From NCBI GenBank assembly GCA_018266355.1, contig JAFEAP010000014.1:110768-174767 (forward strand): DNA of 64,000 bases, in the 5' to 3' direction. The notes beneath the pieces are model-generated. The model was not told the DNA's origin and searched no databases. It saw only the letters and a program-made list of their open reading frames with translations. Below, piece by piece: positions 42,101-52,058 of this stretch. This DNA is from Bdellovibrionales bacterium. GTDB taxonomy: Bacteria > Bdellovibrionota > UBA1018. How positions within the stretch are numbered: the stretch's first letter is position 1; the number at the start of each line of letters is the position of its first letter. The translations under genes and the position numbers were made by a program.

Positions 42101-44806
42101 ATGGCACACGCAAAATCTTCGAAGAAATCGCTCGACTCGTTCAAAACCGAAAGCACGTTCACGCACGCGGGAAAAACCTACCGCTACTTCAGCGTGAAAA
42201 AGTTCGCCGGCTCCGGCCACGGCGACATTTCGCGTATGCCGTTCTCGCTGAAGATCCTGCTCGAGAACCTGCTGCGAAACGAGGACAACCTCTCGGTTAA
42301 AAAGAACGACATCCTGAAGCTCGCCGGATGGAATCCGAAGAAAGAGCCGGAAGACGAGATCCAATTCATGCCCGCGCGGGTCGTCCTCCAGGACTTCACC
42401 GGCGTACCGGCGGTGGCCGACCTCGCGGCGATGCGCTCGGCGATCAAGCACCTCGGCGGCGATCCGAACGCGATCAACCCGCTCCAACCGGCCGACCTCG
42501 TGATCGACCACTCCGTCATGGTCGACCACTTCGGCACGAAGGAAGCCGTGAAGCAAAACGCCGAACTCGAGTTCCAGCGGAACGGCGAGCGCTATCAGTT
42601 CCTGCGCTGGGGCCAGAACGCGTTCCGGAACTTCCGCGTCGTCCCGCCGGACACCGGCATCATCCACCAGGTGAACCTCGAATACCTCTCGCACGTCGCG
42701 ATGGTGAACACCTTCGAGTCCGGCGACCTGATCTACCCGGACACGATGGTCGGTACCGACTCGCACACGACGATGATCAACGGACTCGGCTGCCTCGGTT
42801 GGGGCGTGGGCGGGATCGAAGCCGAGGCGGCCATGCTCGGTCAGCCTTGCTCGATGCTCATCCCGCTCGTCGTCGGCTTCAAGCTCACGGGCAAACTCCG
42901 CCCGGGCGTCACCGCGACCGACCTCGTCCTCACCGTCACCCAAATGCTCCGTAAAAAAGGCGTCGTCGGTAAATTCGTCGAGTTCTACGGGGCCGGTCTC
43001 TCGGGCCTGACCCTCGCCGACCGCGCGACGATCGCGAACATGGCGCCGGAATACGGCGCGACCGTCGGTCTCTTTCCGGTCGACGCGAAAACGACCGAGT
43101 TCCTCCGACTCACCGGCCGCGAGACCCAAGCCGCGCTCGTCGAGGAATACTTCAAGGCCCAAGACCTCTGGTACGATCCTTCGAAACCCGAACCGCATTA
43201 TTCCGACACGCTCGAGCTCGACCTCGGCACCGTCGAACCTTCGCTTGCCGGCCCGGCCCGTCCCCAGGACCGCATCGCGCTCGGCAAGGTGAACGACAGT
43301 TTCTCGAAGTACGCGATGGAACTCGCGAAGGGCGACTCGGCGAAGGCAGGAGCTTCGCACGCCGTCCACGGCACGGACTATAAACTCGAAAACGGCGCGG
43401 TCGTGATCGCGGCGATCACTTCCTGCACGAACACCTCGAACCCGGGCGTACTCGTCGCCGCGGGACTTCTCGCGAAAAAGGCCGTCGAAAAGGGCCTCAC
43501 CGTGAAGCCGTGGGTGAAAACCTCGCTCGCTCCCGGCTCGAAGGTCGTCACCGACTACCTCACGGAATCGGGCCTGATCACGTCACTCGACGCCTTGAAA
43601 TTCAACGTCGTCGGCTACGGTTGCACGACCTGCATCGGGAACTCGGGCCCGCTCCCGGAACCGATCTCGAAGGCGGTCTCCGAGGGCGACCTCTACGTCG
43701 CCTCGGTCCTCTCCGGGAACCGGAACTTCGAAGGCCGCGTGAACCCGCAGGTTAAGGCGAACTACCTCGCCTCCCCGCCGCTCGTCGTCGCGTACGCGAT
43801 CGCGGGTTCGGTCTACGTCGACCTCACCTCCGAGTCGCTCGGCAAGGACAAGCACGGCAAGCCGGTTTACTTGAAGGACATCTGGCCGACGGAAGCCGAA
43901 GTGAACGCGATCATCGCGAAGCACGTCACCTCCGAGCAGTTCAAATCCTCCTACGCCGAAGTCTTCAAGGGCGACTCCGCTTGGGCGACGCTGAAAGTTC
44001 CGACGGGCGACCTGTACGCGTGGGATTCGAAATCGACCTACATCAAGGAACCGCCGTTCTTCGAAGGCATGAAGGCGAAGCCGGATCCGGTGAAGGACAT
44101 CCACAAGGCGCGCGTCCTCGCGCTCCTCGGCGATTCGATCACGACCGACCACATCTCCCCGGCCGGATCGTTCAACGCGAAATCCGCCGCCGGTCAATAC
44201 CTCACCGGTCTCGGCGTGAAGCCGGTCGATTTCAACTCCTACGGCGCCCGCCGCGGTAACCACGAAGTCATGGTCCGAGGAACGTTCGCGAACGTACGGT
44301 TGAAGAACATGCTCGTCCCGGGCATCGAAGGCGGCGTCACGCGCTACCTGCCGACCGGCGATACGATGTCGATCTTCGACGCTTCGACGAAATACCAAAC
44401 CGACGGCACCCCGCTCATTATCCTCGCCGGTAAGGAATACGGCACCGGCTCGTCGCGCGACTGGGCCGCGAAGGGGCCGAAGCTCCTCGGCATCCGCGCG
44501 GTCATCGCCGAGAGCTTCGAGCGGATCCACCGTTCGAACCTCGTCGGGATGGGCATCCTTCCCCTCCAGTTCACGAACGGAGACAACGCGAAGAGCCTGA
44601 AGCTTTCCGGCGAAGAGACGTTCGAGATCACGGGTCTCGGCGGCCTTACGACGGGCCAGACGCTCGTGGTCCAAGCCACGGACGAGACCGGCGCCGTCAA
44701 ACGCTTCGACGTCAAGGTTCGCATCGATACGCCGAACGAAGTCGAGTACTTCAAGCACGGCGGCATCCTGCAGTACGTGTTGCGTTCCCAGGTCGCGCGG
44801 GTTTAG
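42101..44806 (+). CDS. acnA: Aconitate hydratase A
   Basis: About 901 residues (E. coli AcnA has 891). It interconverts citrate and isocitrate in the TCA cycle using a [4Fe-4S] cluster. Cluster ligands are visible in [14 protein letters not shown] (first Cys) and [14 protein letters not shown] (the Cys pair); [13 protein letters not shown] and the C-terminal swivel-domain segment [21 protein letters not shown] are also present. The frame is open 16 codons upstream, but the ATG at 42101 ([14 protein letters not shown]) fits the family N-terminus and sits 6 bases after a TACTAT box. No Shine-Dalgarno is present. Confidence 0.97.
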   Translation: MAHAKSSKKSLDSFKTESTFTHAGKTYRYFSVKKFAGSGHGDISRMPFSLKILLENLLRNEDNLSVKKNDILKLAGWNPKKEPEDEIQFMPARVVLQDFTGVPAVADLAAMRSAIKHLGGDPNAINPLQPADLVIDHSVMVDHFGTKEAVKQNAELEFQRNGERYQFLRWGQNAFRNFRVVPPDTGIIHQVNLEYLSHVAMVNTFESGDLIYPDTMVGTDSHTTMINGLGCLGWGVGGIEAEAAMLGQPCSMLIPLVVGFKLTGKLRPGVTATDLVLTVTQMLRKKGVVGKFVEFYGAGLSGLTLADRATIANMAPEYGATVGLFPVDAKTTEFLRLTGRETQAALVEEYFKAQDLWYDPSKPEPHYSDTLELDLGTVEPSLAGPARPQDRIALGKVNDSFSKYAMELAKGDSAKAGASHAVHGTDYKLENGAVVIAAITSCTNTSNPGVLVAAGLLAKKAVEKGLTVKPWVKTSLAPGSKVVTDYLTESGLITSLDALKFNVVGYGCTTCIGNSGPLPEPISKAVSEGDLYVASVLSGNRNFEGRVNPQVKANYLASPPLVVAYAIAGSVYVDLTSESLGKDKHGKPVYLKDIWPTEAEVNAIIAKHVTSEQFKSSYAEVFKGDSAWATLKVPTGDLYAWDSKSTYIKEPPFFEGMKAKPDPVKDIHKARVLALLGDSITTDHISPAGSFNAKSAAGQYLTGLGVKPVDFNSYGARRGNHEVMVRGTFANVRLKNMLVPGIEGGVTRYLPTGDTMSIFDASTKYQTDGTPLIILAGKEYGTGSSRDWAAKGPKLLGIRAVIAESFERIHRSNLVGMGILPLQFTNGDNAKSLKLSGEETFEITGLGGLTTGQTLVVQATDETGAVKRFDVKVRIDTPNEVEYFKHGGILQYVLRSQVARV

Positions 44807-44817
44807 AATTTTCTCAT

Positions 44818-45075
44818 ATGGACAAAGAGCGTAAACTCGAGCTGATTCAGCGCAGCCTCGGCATCCGTCACAAGCTGAAGGTTCACGACAGCATGAAGCT
44901 TCCGGACAATCACGAGGAAATCTCCGTGATGATGCTCGCGAAGTGGGAGCTCGAGGACGAACTGCACGCGATCGAGCAGATCCTGGCCGAGATCCGCCAC
45001 GACAACGTCGGCGTGAAGCGGAACATGATCGAGAAGGAAAACGCTCCTCTCACGAAAAAGTCCAAAAAGAAGTAA
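44818..45075 (+). CDS. Small charged helical protein, 85 residues
   Basis: A lysine- and glutamate-rich protein, MDKERKLELIQRSLGIRHKLKVHDSMK at the start and a basic tail TKKSKKK. The middle (EISVMMLAKWELEDELHAIEQILAEIRHD) looks like an amphipathic or coiled-coil helix. No known family. It starts 11 bases after acnA and ends 14 bases before the ABC-F gene, so it may be co-transcribed with either. The basic tail could bind nucleic acid or ribosomes; this is speculation. Confidence 0.68.
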   Translation: MDKERKLELIQRSLGIRHKLKVHDSMKLPDNHEEISVMMLAKWELEDELHAIEQILAEIRHDNVGVKRNMIEKENAPLTKKSKKK

Positions 45076-45089
45076 GGCGTCGCGAGAAG

Positions 45090-46904
45090 ATGCGCGTCCT
45101 GCTGTCCGCCCAAGACCTCCGTCACTCCTTCGCTTCGCGACCGCTTTTCGAGGGACTGAACTTCACGATCTTCGAGGGCGAGAAGATCGCGCTCATCGGG
45201 CCGAACGGCGCGGGCAAATCCACGCTCCTGAAGATGCTCGCCGGCGAAGTCCGGCCCGACTCGGGAAACCTCACGCGCTCCCGCGGACTGAAGATCGGGT
45301 ACATGCCCCAAATCCCGTCGTTCCGCGAAGGAGCGACCGTGCGCGAAGTCGTGCTCGAGGCCGTCGATACGTCTTCGGGCGACTGGGAGGCGATCGGCGC
45401 GGCCGAGGAAGCGATGTCGCGACTCGGATTGAAATCGAAGGCGAACTCGCTCGAAGACAAGCCCGTGGCCACGCTCTCCGGCGGGCTCCAGCGGAAAGTC
45501 TCGCTCGCTCGCGAACTCGCCCGCGGACCGGACCTTCTTCTCCTCGACGAGCCGACGAACCACCTCGACCTCGAATCGATCCTCTGGCTCGAGGACTACG
45601 TCCGCTCGGCGCCTTACGCGGTGATGACGATCTCGCACGACCGCGCTTTCCTCCGCGGCGTCGGGCGAAGGGTGATCGAGGTCGATCGCCGGAATCCCGG
45701 CGGCATCCTCTCGGTGAACGGCGGTTACGACGAATTCCTCGCGACGAAGGAAACCTACCTCGCGACGCTCGCGTCGCGGACGGCTTCCCTCGAAAACACG
45801 CTCAAACGAGAGATCGAGTGGCTCCGCCGGGGCGCGAAGGCCCGGACCACGAAGCAAAAAGCCCGCATCGACCGCGCCTACGCGCTCGGCGACGAAGTCG
45901 GCGGTCTGCGCGAAAAAGCGCGCGAGTCGAAGGTGAAACTCGAGTTCCAAACTCTCGAGGGAGGACCGAAACGGCTGATCAAGGCCGAGAAAATCTCGAA
46001 GGCTTACGGAGACAAGGTCCTTTTCCGCGACCTCGATCTGCTCCTCACCCGGAACGCCCGACTCGGCCTCATCGGCAACAACGGCACCGGCAAGTCGACG
46101 TTGATCAAGGTACTGACCGGGGAAGAAGCGCCCGACCGCGGCGAGGTCACGCGCGCGGACCGGCTCGAGGTCGCGTACTTCGAACAGAACCGAAGCCGCC
46201 TCGACCCCGAGGTCTCCGTCCTCCGCTCCGTCTGCCCGCTCGGCGAAACCGTCGAATTCCAGGGGCGGAAGATCCACGTCCGTTCGTACCTCGACCGATT
46301 CAACTTCGACGCCCGCCAGTCCGACCTCGCCGTCGGCAAGCTTTCGGGCGGCGAACAGAGCCGGCTCCTCCTCGCGCTGCTCATGCTCGAGCCGGCGAAC
46401 CTCCTCGTTCTCGACGAGCCGACGAACGACCTCGACATCCAGACGCTCGGGATCCTCGAGGAGTGCCTCGACGAGTTCCCGGGCGCGGTCATCCTCGTCT
46501 CTCACGACCGCGCGTTCATGAACGAGGTTTGCGACGAGATGATCGGTTTTCCGGAAATGATCCGCTACGCCGACATGGACCAGTGGTCGGCCGCGCTCCG
46601 CGCGCGCCGGGGTTCCGCAGGCGCCGCCGCCAAGGAATCCTCCCGCGACTCCGCCTCTACCGAGGCGTCCTCCGCCGGACCGAAGAAAAAGCTCAGCTAC
46701 AAGGAACAGCGCGAGTTCGAGGCGATGGAAAGCACGATCCTCGGCAAGGAATCCGAACTCGCCCGCCTTACCGCCGAGTCCACGGCCGAGGAGAACCTCT
46801 CGAACGCGGTGAAACTCGCGAAGGTCATGGGCGAAATGGCCGAGCTCCAATCCGAGATCGACCGTCTTTACGCCCGGTGGTCCGAACTCGAAGATCGAAA
46901 GTGA
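45090..46904 (+). CDS. ABC-F family ATPase (Uup-like)
   Basis: 604 residues with two complete ABC domains and no membrane segment. Domain 1: Walker A GPNGAGKST (about 36), signature LSGGLQRK, Walker B LLLLDEPTNHLDLES. Domain 2: GNNGTGKST, LSGGEQSR, LVLDEPTNDLDIQT. The inter-domain linker is helical and basic, and the C-terminus is a coiled coil (SYKEQREFEAMES...) as in Uup. ABC-F proteins act at the ribosomal E-site or on branched DNA rather than in transport. The ATG at 45090 was chosen over an upstream extension lacking homology. Confidence 0.93.
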   Translation: MRVLLSAQDLRHSFASRPLFEGLNFTIFEGEKIALIGPNGAGKSTLLKMLAGEVRPDSGNLTRSRGLKIGYMPQIPSFREGATVREVVLEAVDTSSGDWEAIGAAEEAMSRLGLKSKANSLEDKPVATLSGGLQRKVSLARELARGPDLLLLDEPTNHLDLESILWLEDYVRSAPYAVMTISHDRAFLRGVGRRVIEVDRRNPGGILSVNGGYDEFLATKETYLATLASRTASLENTLKREIEWLRRGAKARTTKQKARIDRAYALGDEVGGLREKARESKVKLEFQTLEGGPKRLIKAEKISKAYGDKVLFRDLDLLLTRNARLGLIGNNGTGKSTLIKVLTGEEAPDRGEVTRADRLEVAYFEQNRSRLDPEVSVLRSVCPLGETVEFQGRKIHVRSYLDRFNFDARQSDLAVGKLSGGEQSRLLLALLMLEPANLLVLDEPTNDLDIQTLGILEECLDEFPGAVILVSHDRAFMNEVCDEMIGFPEMIRYADMDQWSAALRARRGSAGAAAKESSRDSASTEASSAGPKKKLSYKEQREFEAMESTILGKESELARLTAESTAEENLSNAVKLAKVMGEMAELQSEIDRLYARWSELEDRK

Positions 46905-46914
46905 TCGCGATTCA

Positions 46915-47448
46915 TTACGGGTCGCCGGCGGTCCCGATCGGAGCGCAAAGCAGCGTGACCGGAAGGAGCCGCTCGAGCCGACGGACGTGGATGTCGGAAA
47001 ACGGCTGACCGTTCAAGGTGACCATGTATACGCCGTTCGTGCGCGACTCGACCTCGAGCAAAACGGAGCTCGACGAATAGAGTTCCTCAAGCGAATGCGG
47101 GTTTTTCACGGGCATGTGGCCGCCGTCACTTCCGCGGGATTTGAATCGAAGGACCGTACCCGCGGGCAGCTGCGCGCCCTCGGCGTGGTTGAACGTCGCG
47201 AAAAGCGCCGTCCCCCAGTACTTCCGCCACTTCCCGGAGTGCCGCACGATCGTGAGCGAACTCCTCGGGTTCAGCGGAAGCCCCCGGTCGAATCGCATCG
47301 CGAGTTCGTGTTGGTCGAGGAAGTCGCCGATCAGGTTCGCGCCTTTCGGGCACGCGGTCCAAGCCGAGTCCGCGCGGGCCGCCGGCACCGCGAAGAGCAG
47401 GAAAAGCAGGGATCCGAAAGTGAAAGACGCACGCAAGCGAAGAACCAT
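46915..47448 (-). CDS. Secreted hypothetical protein, 177 residues
   Basis: The chosen ATG gives a classical signal peptide (MVLRLRASFTFGSLLFLLFAVPAARA), cut before DSAWTACPKG. The mature part is about 150 residues with two cysteines and mixed beta-like segments (KYWGTALFATFNHAEGAQLPAGTVLRFKS, VLLEVESRTNGVYMVTLNGQPF). An ATG 24 bases upstream (MILAFPWIMVLRL) is possible. No known domain. It ends convergent with the ABC-F gene; its start faces away from the radical SAM gene's end by about 50 bases. Confidence 0.7.
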   Translation of the reverse strand: MVLRLRASFTFGSLLFLLFAVPAARADSAWTACPKGANLIGDFLDQHELAMRFDRGLPLNPRSSLTIVRHSGKWRKYWGTALFATFNHAEGAQLPAGTVLRFKSRGSDGGHMPVKNPHSLEELYSSSSVLLEVESRTNGVYMVTLNGQPFSDIHVRRLERLLPVTLLCAPIGTAGDP

Positions 47449-47498
47449 GATCCATGGAAAAGCCAGAATCATGCCGCCCGGGCCGGGGCCTATCGCGT

Positions 47499-49535
47499 TT
47501 AAATCCGATTCCGTGAACGGCCGGCGTCGAAACTTTCGACAGCCGACGTGAGTCCCGGACGCCCCCCGAGGTCCTCGCCCGCGAGCGCGCGAGCGACGAA
47601 ATCCGCGGGAACCTGCGCCGGCGCGAGTCCGCGCAAAGACCCCGCACCGCGACTCCGGCGTCGTCCGGCGACGAACCACTCGCGAACGTCGAGATCGAAA
47701 CCGAGCCCGTGCATGTAATTATAGAGCGCGCGCCGAAGGCCTTCTCCGAGGGAATCGTGATCGACGCCGCTCGGATCCTCGAACGGAAGGTCGTTCCGCG
47801 CGAATCTCCGCGCCCCACGCGCCAGCCGTTTTTCCTTCAGGACGATGCCGAACTTTTCGGGATCGCGTCCGACCGGCGAATGCACGGTGGCCGAGAAACG
47901 ATGCCAGTACGCCGATTGGATGCAACCCGCTTCGAAAAGTTGGCGTACGCGCTCGAGCGCGTCCACGGTCTCGGCGGCCGTTTGGGTAGGAAAACCGTAC
48001 ATGAGGTAGGCGTGAACGAGCACTCCGGCGTCGGCGAACGCCTTCGTCACCCGCGCGACCTGTTCAACGGTCACGCCCTTGTTCATCTTCTTGAGCAGTC
48101 GGTCGCTCGCGACCTCGAGGCCGCCGCTGATCGCGACGCAGCCCGAAGCGGCGAGCAGCTCGCAAAGTTCCGGCGTGAAGGTCTTCTCGAACCGCACGTT
48201 CCCCCACCAGGTGATTTGCACGTTCCGTGCGATCAACCGCTCCGCCATCGCGCGCAGCAAGGCCGGAGGCGCCGCCTCGTCGACGAAATGGAAACCGCTC
48301 TGGCCGGTTTCCGCCATCACGGCGACCATGCGATCGACGATCAAATCCGCGGGATTCGCGTCGTAGCGCCCGATATAATCGAGGGAAACGTCGCAGAAAC
48401 TGCACTTTTTCCAATAGCACCCGTGTGCGAGGGTGAGCTTGTTCCACCGACCGTCGCTCCAAATCCGGTGCATCGGATTCGGCAGCTCGAAGATCGAAAG
48501 GTAGCGATCGAGCGGAAGCCCCGCGTACACCGGCGCGCCGACGTCTTTCTGCGGGATATCGTGCTCGCGCGGATCGGAGTGGAAAACGACGCGAGCGGAA
48601 GCCCCTTCGCCCGCGCGCACGAAGGTCCGCAGCAGGTTCTCGGCCTTCCGCGCCCCCGAGAAGTACTCGAGCAAGCAAAGGAACGGACGTTCGCCGTCGT
48701 CGAGGGTGATCGCGTCGAAGAAGTCGAAAACGCGCGGCTCGGTGAGCTCGCGAAGCTCCGTGTTCGGATACCCGCCTCCGAGGATCGTCCGGACCGTTTT
48801 ACCGGATTCTCTCGCGTCCCTCCGGAATGCCTGCGCCATCCGGAACGCGCCGTAGACGTTCCCCGGGAACGGCGCGGTGAACGCGACGAGGTCGGGCGCG
48901 TGTTCGCGCGCGAGATCGGCGGTCACTTCCCGCAGGATTTCGTCGACGAGCGTTCCTTCTTCCGAGAGTTCCGCGGCGAGTTCGTCGAACGAGGACTGAC
49001 TCGCGGCGAGTTTCTCGCCATAGCGCGAGAGCAGGAACTTCGAATCGATACCGTCGCGGACCACGTCGGCGAGGTCGTCGAGATAAAGGGAAGCGAGGTA
49101 TTTCGCTTGGTCCTGGACTCCGAGCGCGCCGAACGCCCACGCGAGTTGGTCGGCTTCGGAACCGGCGCCGCCGAATTGGGAGAGCGCGCGAAAGCGCGCG
49201 CCTTCCGGCAGGAATCGGCGCGAGGCGATCCGCATCGCGAGGGACGGGTCCTTGCCTTGGAGAAATCGGATCGCGCTATCGATCGTGCGCGCGTACCGAT
49301 CGTATTCGGCGAGAAACTGCGCGCCGCTCTCGGTGTAGCGCCCCGGCGTTTCTTCGAGCCGCGCGCGAATGCGCGCGAGACCCGCGCTCGAAAAGAGCCG
49401 GAGAAAGAGTTCCAACGCCGGATCCGCCTGCGCAGCTTCGATCCCGCGCGAACGTAAAAACCCCTTCAAATACGCGGTCGCGGGATACGGCGTATTCAGC
49501 TGGGTCATCGGTGGAGTGAGGAGCAGGATCTTCAT
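47499..49535 (-). CDS. B12-binding-type radical SAM protein
   Basis: About 678 residues starting MKILLLTPPMTQLNTPYPATAYLKGFLRSRG, typical of the N-terminal cobalamin-binding-like domain. A long middle region includes PDLVAFTAPFPGNVYGAF and ILGGGYPNTELRE (about 215-260). The radical SAM cluster motif is CYWKKCSFC (C373, C378, C381), an expanded CX4CX2C form. Such proteins generate a 5'-deoxyadenosyl radical to methylate or otherwise modify a substrate that cannot be inferred here. The N-terminal Met was chosen because upstream open sequence is a shadow of the LOG gene. A single-gene unit. Confidence 0.88.
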   Translation of the reverse strand: MKILLLTPPMTQLNTPYPATAYLKGFLRSRGIEAAQADPALELFLRLFSSAGLARIRARLEETPGRYTESGAQFLAEYDRYARTIDSAIRFLQGKDPSLAMRIASRRFLPEGARFRALSQFGGAGSEADQLAWAFGALGVQDQAKYLASLYLDDLADVVRDGIDSKFLLSRYGEKLAASQSSFDELAAELSEEGTLVDEILREVTADLAREHAPDLVAFTAPFPGNVYGAFRMAQAFRRDARESGKTVRTILGGGYPNTELRELTEPRVFDFFDAITLDDGERPFLCLLEYFSGARKAENLLRTFVRAGEGASARVVFHSDPREHDIPQKDVGAPVYAGLPLDRYLSIFELPNPMHRIWSDGRWNKLTLAHGCYWKKCSFCDVSLDYIGRYDANPADLIVDRMVAVMAETGQSGFHFVDEAAPPALLRAMAERLIARNVQITWWGNVRFEKTFTPELCELLAASGCVAISGGLEVASDRLLKKMNKGVTVEQVARVTKAFADAGVLVHAYLMYGFPTQTAAETVDALERVRQLFEAGCIQSAYWHRFSATVHSPVGRDPEKFGIVLKEKRLARGARRFARNDLPFEDPSGVDHDSLGEGLRRALYNYMHGLGFDLDVREWFVAGRRRSRGAGSLRGLAPAQVPADFVARALAGEDLGGRPGLTSAVESFDAGRSRNRI

Positions 49536-49601
49536 CGGCCCCGAAGGGATACCATCCCCGAGGGCCAATACCAGCAAAATCACCATGCGCCGCGTCGTCG
49601 C

Positions 49602-49631
49602 TTGACGCCGCCCGAACACCCCTTCTAAGAT
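49602..49631 (+). promoter_or_regulatory. sigma70-like promoter of the LOG-family gene
   Basis: TTGACG (49602-49607), an 18-base spacer and TAAGAT (49626-49631). The predicted leader is only about 6 bases. Confidence 0.6.
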
Positions 49632-49643
49632 CCGAAGATCTTT

Positions 49644-50375
49644 ATGGTTTCCCATTCTCACTCCTCTTCGCCGCCGACTCCGACCCCCGCCGAATCGCCG
49701 TTTAAAGCCTACCCCGACGACGTCCCGACGGTGGAGAAGATCGCGAAGCACCTCGTGATCCTCTTTCGGATCGCGAAGGAATTCATCGCGGGATTCCGCT
49801 TTTTCAGCCGGGTCTACCCGATGGTGAGCATTTTCGGTTCCGCGCGCATCCCCGCGAGCCACAACGGCTACGAGGCGACCCGAGAACTCGCGGCCAAACT
49901 CGGCCGCGAAGGCTTCGCGATCCTGACCGGCGGCGGCCCGAGCTTCATGGAAGCCGCGAATCGGGGCGCGCGCGAGGCGGGCGCCCGGTCGCTCGCTTGC
50001 AACATCCGACTCCCGCATGAACAGGCCGCGAACCGCTACATCGACCGGCTCGTCACCATGCGCTTTTTCTTCTCTCGGAAATACATGCTGATCAGTTACT
50101 CGGTCGGCTTCGTCTACCTGCCGGGAGGTTTCGGCACGCTCGACGAGCTCTTCGAGGTCCTGACGCTCATGCAGACGAAGAAAATCCCCCGCCGCCCGGT
50201 CGTCCTCGTCGGCACCGAATACTGGCGCGGCCTCGAGCAGTGGCTCCGCGGGGAAGTCCTCCGCGTGGGCGCGATCGGCGACGAGTCGCTCCCACTTTTC
50301 CGAATCACGGACGACCTCGACTCGATCGTGCAGGAACTAAAACGGACGAAAAACGAAATAGACCGTGAGCGCTAA
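49644..50375 (+). CDS. LOG-family (TIGR00730-type) Rossmann protein
   Basis: 243 residues. The nucleotide-binding motifs of the LOG/lysine-decarboxylase-like family are visible: ILTGGGPSFMEAANRGAREAG near 93-113 and VYLPGGFGTLDELFEVLTLMQ near 154-174. Characterised members are phosphoribohydrolases that release bases from nucleoside monophosphates (cytokinin activation in plants and actinobacteria); in most bacteria the physiological substrate is unknown. The N-terminus (about 1-60) is an extended, Ser/Pro-rich segment. It overlaps the convergent uppP gene by 39 bases. Confidence 0.9.
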   Translation: MVSHSHSSSPPTPTPAESPFKAYPDDVPTVEKIAKHLVILFRIAKEFIAGFRFFSRVYPMVSIFGSARIPASHNGYEATRELAAKLGREGFAILTGGGPSFMEAANRGAREAGARSLACNIRLPHEQAANRYIDRLVTMRFFFSRKYMLISYSVGFVYLPGGFGTLDELFEVLTLMQTKKIPRRPVVLVGTEYWRGLEQWLRGEVLRVGAIGDESLPLFRITDDLDSIVQELKRTKNEIDRER

Positions 50376-51161
50376 GGCGATCCGGTAGACGGCGAAACCG
50401 AGGAAGCCGACTTTCCGGAGCACGCGCAGGAGGAATCCGATCGCGAGCATGCCGGAAACGAACGTCGTGACGAAGGCGATCGCGAGGCTCGTCGTCGGAA
50501 CCGTGCCGCCCGCGAAGAGCTCGTGGCCGTGTTTAAGCAGTTCATAGAGGATCGCGCCGGCGGTGATCGGCGCGGAGAGCAGGAACGAAAAGCGCGCGGC
50601 GGCCGCGCGATCGAAGCCGAAAAGACGCGCGCCGGTCATCGTCGAACCCGAACGCGACATCCCCGGGACGAGCGCGAGGCATTGGAAAAGTCCGACCACG
50701 ACGGCGTCGCCGAACCCGATCGCCTCGACCGGCCGCTCGGCCCGCGCGAAGCGGTCCGCGAGGTAGAGCATCGACCCTCCGACGATCTGAGTGATGACGA
50801 TCACGCCGACGCCGCGAAACGCGTCGTCGGCCCAGTGTTGGAGCAGGAATCCCGAGACCGCGCCGGGAATCGTTCCGACGACGAGGGTGACCCAAGTGAC
50901 CCCGCTCGCGCTCGTGACGTTCTTCCGCAGGTGCTGCGGGTTCAGGAGTTCGAACCAATCGCGCCAGAAAAAAATCAGGGTCGCGAAGAGCGTGCCGAGA
51001 TGGAGAAAAACGTCGAACACGAGTCCGGGATCCTCGTGCCCGAGAAAGCGCGGAAGCAGGACGAGGTGCGCCGAACTCGAGACGGGAAGATACTCGGTAA
51101 TGCCCTGAACCAAGCCATAGAGCGCCGCTTCAAAACCGTTCATATTCGTCGATTTTTCCAC
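50337..51161 (-). CDS. uppP: Undecaprenyl-diphosphatase
   Basis: 274 residues with about eight membrane segments. UppP (BacA) removes a phosphate from undecaprenyl diphosphate on the periplasmic side, recycling the lipid carrier for peptidoglycan. Landmarks: GLVQGITEYLPVSSSAHLVLLP near 12-33, with the catalytic Glu and Ser residues, and ALVPGMSRSGSTMTGA near 165-180. The start may be MEKSTNMNGF at 51161 or the later Met at 51143 (MNGFEAAL). It confers bacitracin resistance in other bacteria when overexpressed. Convergent with the LOG gene. Confidence 0.95.
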   Translation of the reverse strand: MEKSTNMNGFEAALYGLVQGITEYLPVSSSAHLVLLPRFLGHEDPGLVFDVFLHLGTLFATLIFFWRDWFELLNPQHLRKNVTSASGVTWVTLVVGTIPGAVSGFLLQHWADDAFRGVGVIVITQIVGGSMLYLADRFARAERPVEAIGFGDAVVVGLFQCLALVPGMSRSGSTMTGARLFGFDRAAAARFSFLLSAPITAGAILYELLKHGHELFAGGTVPTTSLAIAFVTTFVSGMLAIGFLLRVLRKVGFLGFAVYRIALALTVYFVFRPF

Positions 51162-51254
51162 TGACTTCTCTGAAATTCCACTGGATTAGATCCGAGTCGG
51201 ATGCCATCCTTTTGGCACACTTCGCAGTCACACCCCGAACAAGGACCGACGCTT

Positions 51255-51713
51255 ATGAAAACCAAGACCCCTACGAAGTATGCGATTTCGACGATCTTAG
51301 CCCTCTCGCTCATCGGGCTCGTCGGCTGCACGAAAAAGGAAGATTCCGCCTCTTCCGCGTCCTCCGCCCCGGCCGCCGCGGCGCCGGCGGGCGAGCTGAA
51401 GTCGGAAGACCTCAAGGTCGGGAACGGCGCCGAAGCCGTCGCCGGCAAGCGCGTGACCGTGCACTACACGGGCACCCTCACCGACGGGAAGAAATTCGAC
51501 TCGTCGCTCGACCGCAAGCAGCCGTTCACGTTCAACCTCGGCGCCGGCCAAGTCATCCAAGGCTGGGACAAGGGCGTCGCCGGCATGAAGGTCGGCGGCA
51601 AACGTAAGCTGACGATCCCGCCGAGCATGGGCTACGGCGAGCGCGGAGCCGGAAACGTCATCCCGCCGAACGCGACGCTCATTTTCGAAGTCGAGCTGCT
51701 CAAGGTCGAATAA
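51255..51713 (+). CDS. FKBP-type peptidyl-prolyl isomerase lipoprotein
   Basis: About 152 residues. The signal peptide ends in a lipobox (GLVGC, Cys near 23), followed by a flexible Ser/Ala/Pro-rich stretch, then one complete FKBP domain: [79 protein letters not shown]. The active-site aromatics (Tyr, Phe, Trp) are conserved, so it should be active in the periplasm. Translation starts at the inner Met, with AAGGA about 10 bases upstream. Sixty-two bases separate it from the histone gene. Confidence 0.94.
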   Translation: MKTKTPTKYAISTILALSLIGLVGCTKKEDSASSASSAPAAAAPAGELKSEDLKVGNGAEAVAGKRVTVHYTGTLTDGKKFDSSLDRKQPFTFNLGAGQVIQGWDKGVAGMKVGGKRKLTIPPSMGYGERGAGNVIPPNATLIFEVELLKVE

Positions 51714-51775
51714 TTTTCTAAACTTAACCCGCATCACTAACCCAATCAGCGAACTGAACCCACGGAGAATCGAAA

Positions 51776-51973
51776 ATGTCTGAAGAAGGAAAAACCGAAA
51801 TCCTCGTCGTCGCTTCCAAACTGAAGAACTACATCCGCGAAAAGTCCGGCATGAACACGTCGGCCGCGGTCATCGAAGTCCTCTCGAACAAGCTTCGCCA
51901 CCTCTGCGACGAAGCCGTCGAGCGCGCGAAACAAGACGGCCGTAAGACCGTCATGGACCGCGACTTCGGCTAA
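51776..51973 (+). CDS. Bacterial histone-fold protein
   Basis: 65 residues. The sequence fits a single histone fold: helix 1 (about 11-24), loop GMNTSA, long helix 2 (29-53), then the loop and short helix 3 marked by GRKTVMDRDF (55-64), where archaeal histones have GRKT-like sequence with a conserved Arg and Asp. A truncated helix 3 is also a feature of the Bdellovibrio histone. Bacterial histones of this type bind DNA as dimers, bending or coating it. A purine-rich CGGAGAA lies 8 bases upstream. A terminator follows at 52001-52040. No other nucleoid protein gene is nearby. Confidence 0.88.
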   Translation: MSEEGKTEILVVASKLKNYIREKSGMNTSAAVIEVLSNKLRHLCDEAVERAKQDGRKTVMDRDFG

Positions 51974-52000
51974 GCGACGCTTCCGAATCGGAAATAGGCG

Positions 52001-52040
52001 AAACCCCGCGCTCCCTTATCCGAGGATGCGCGGGGTTTTT
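52001..52040 (+). terminator. Rho-independent terminator after the histone gene
   Basis: AAACCCCGCG (52001-52010) pairs perfectly with CGCGGGGTTT (52029-52038) and is followed by TT and CC. It insulates the histone gene from the globin gene, whose Shine-Dalgarno (GGAGGG) begins 8 bases later. Confidence 0.8.
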
Positions 52041-52058
52041 CCTTTGGAGGGATCCGCG

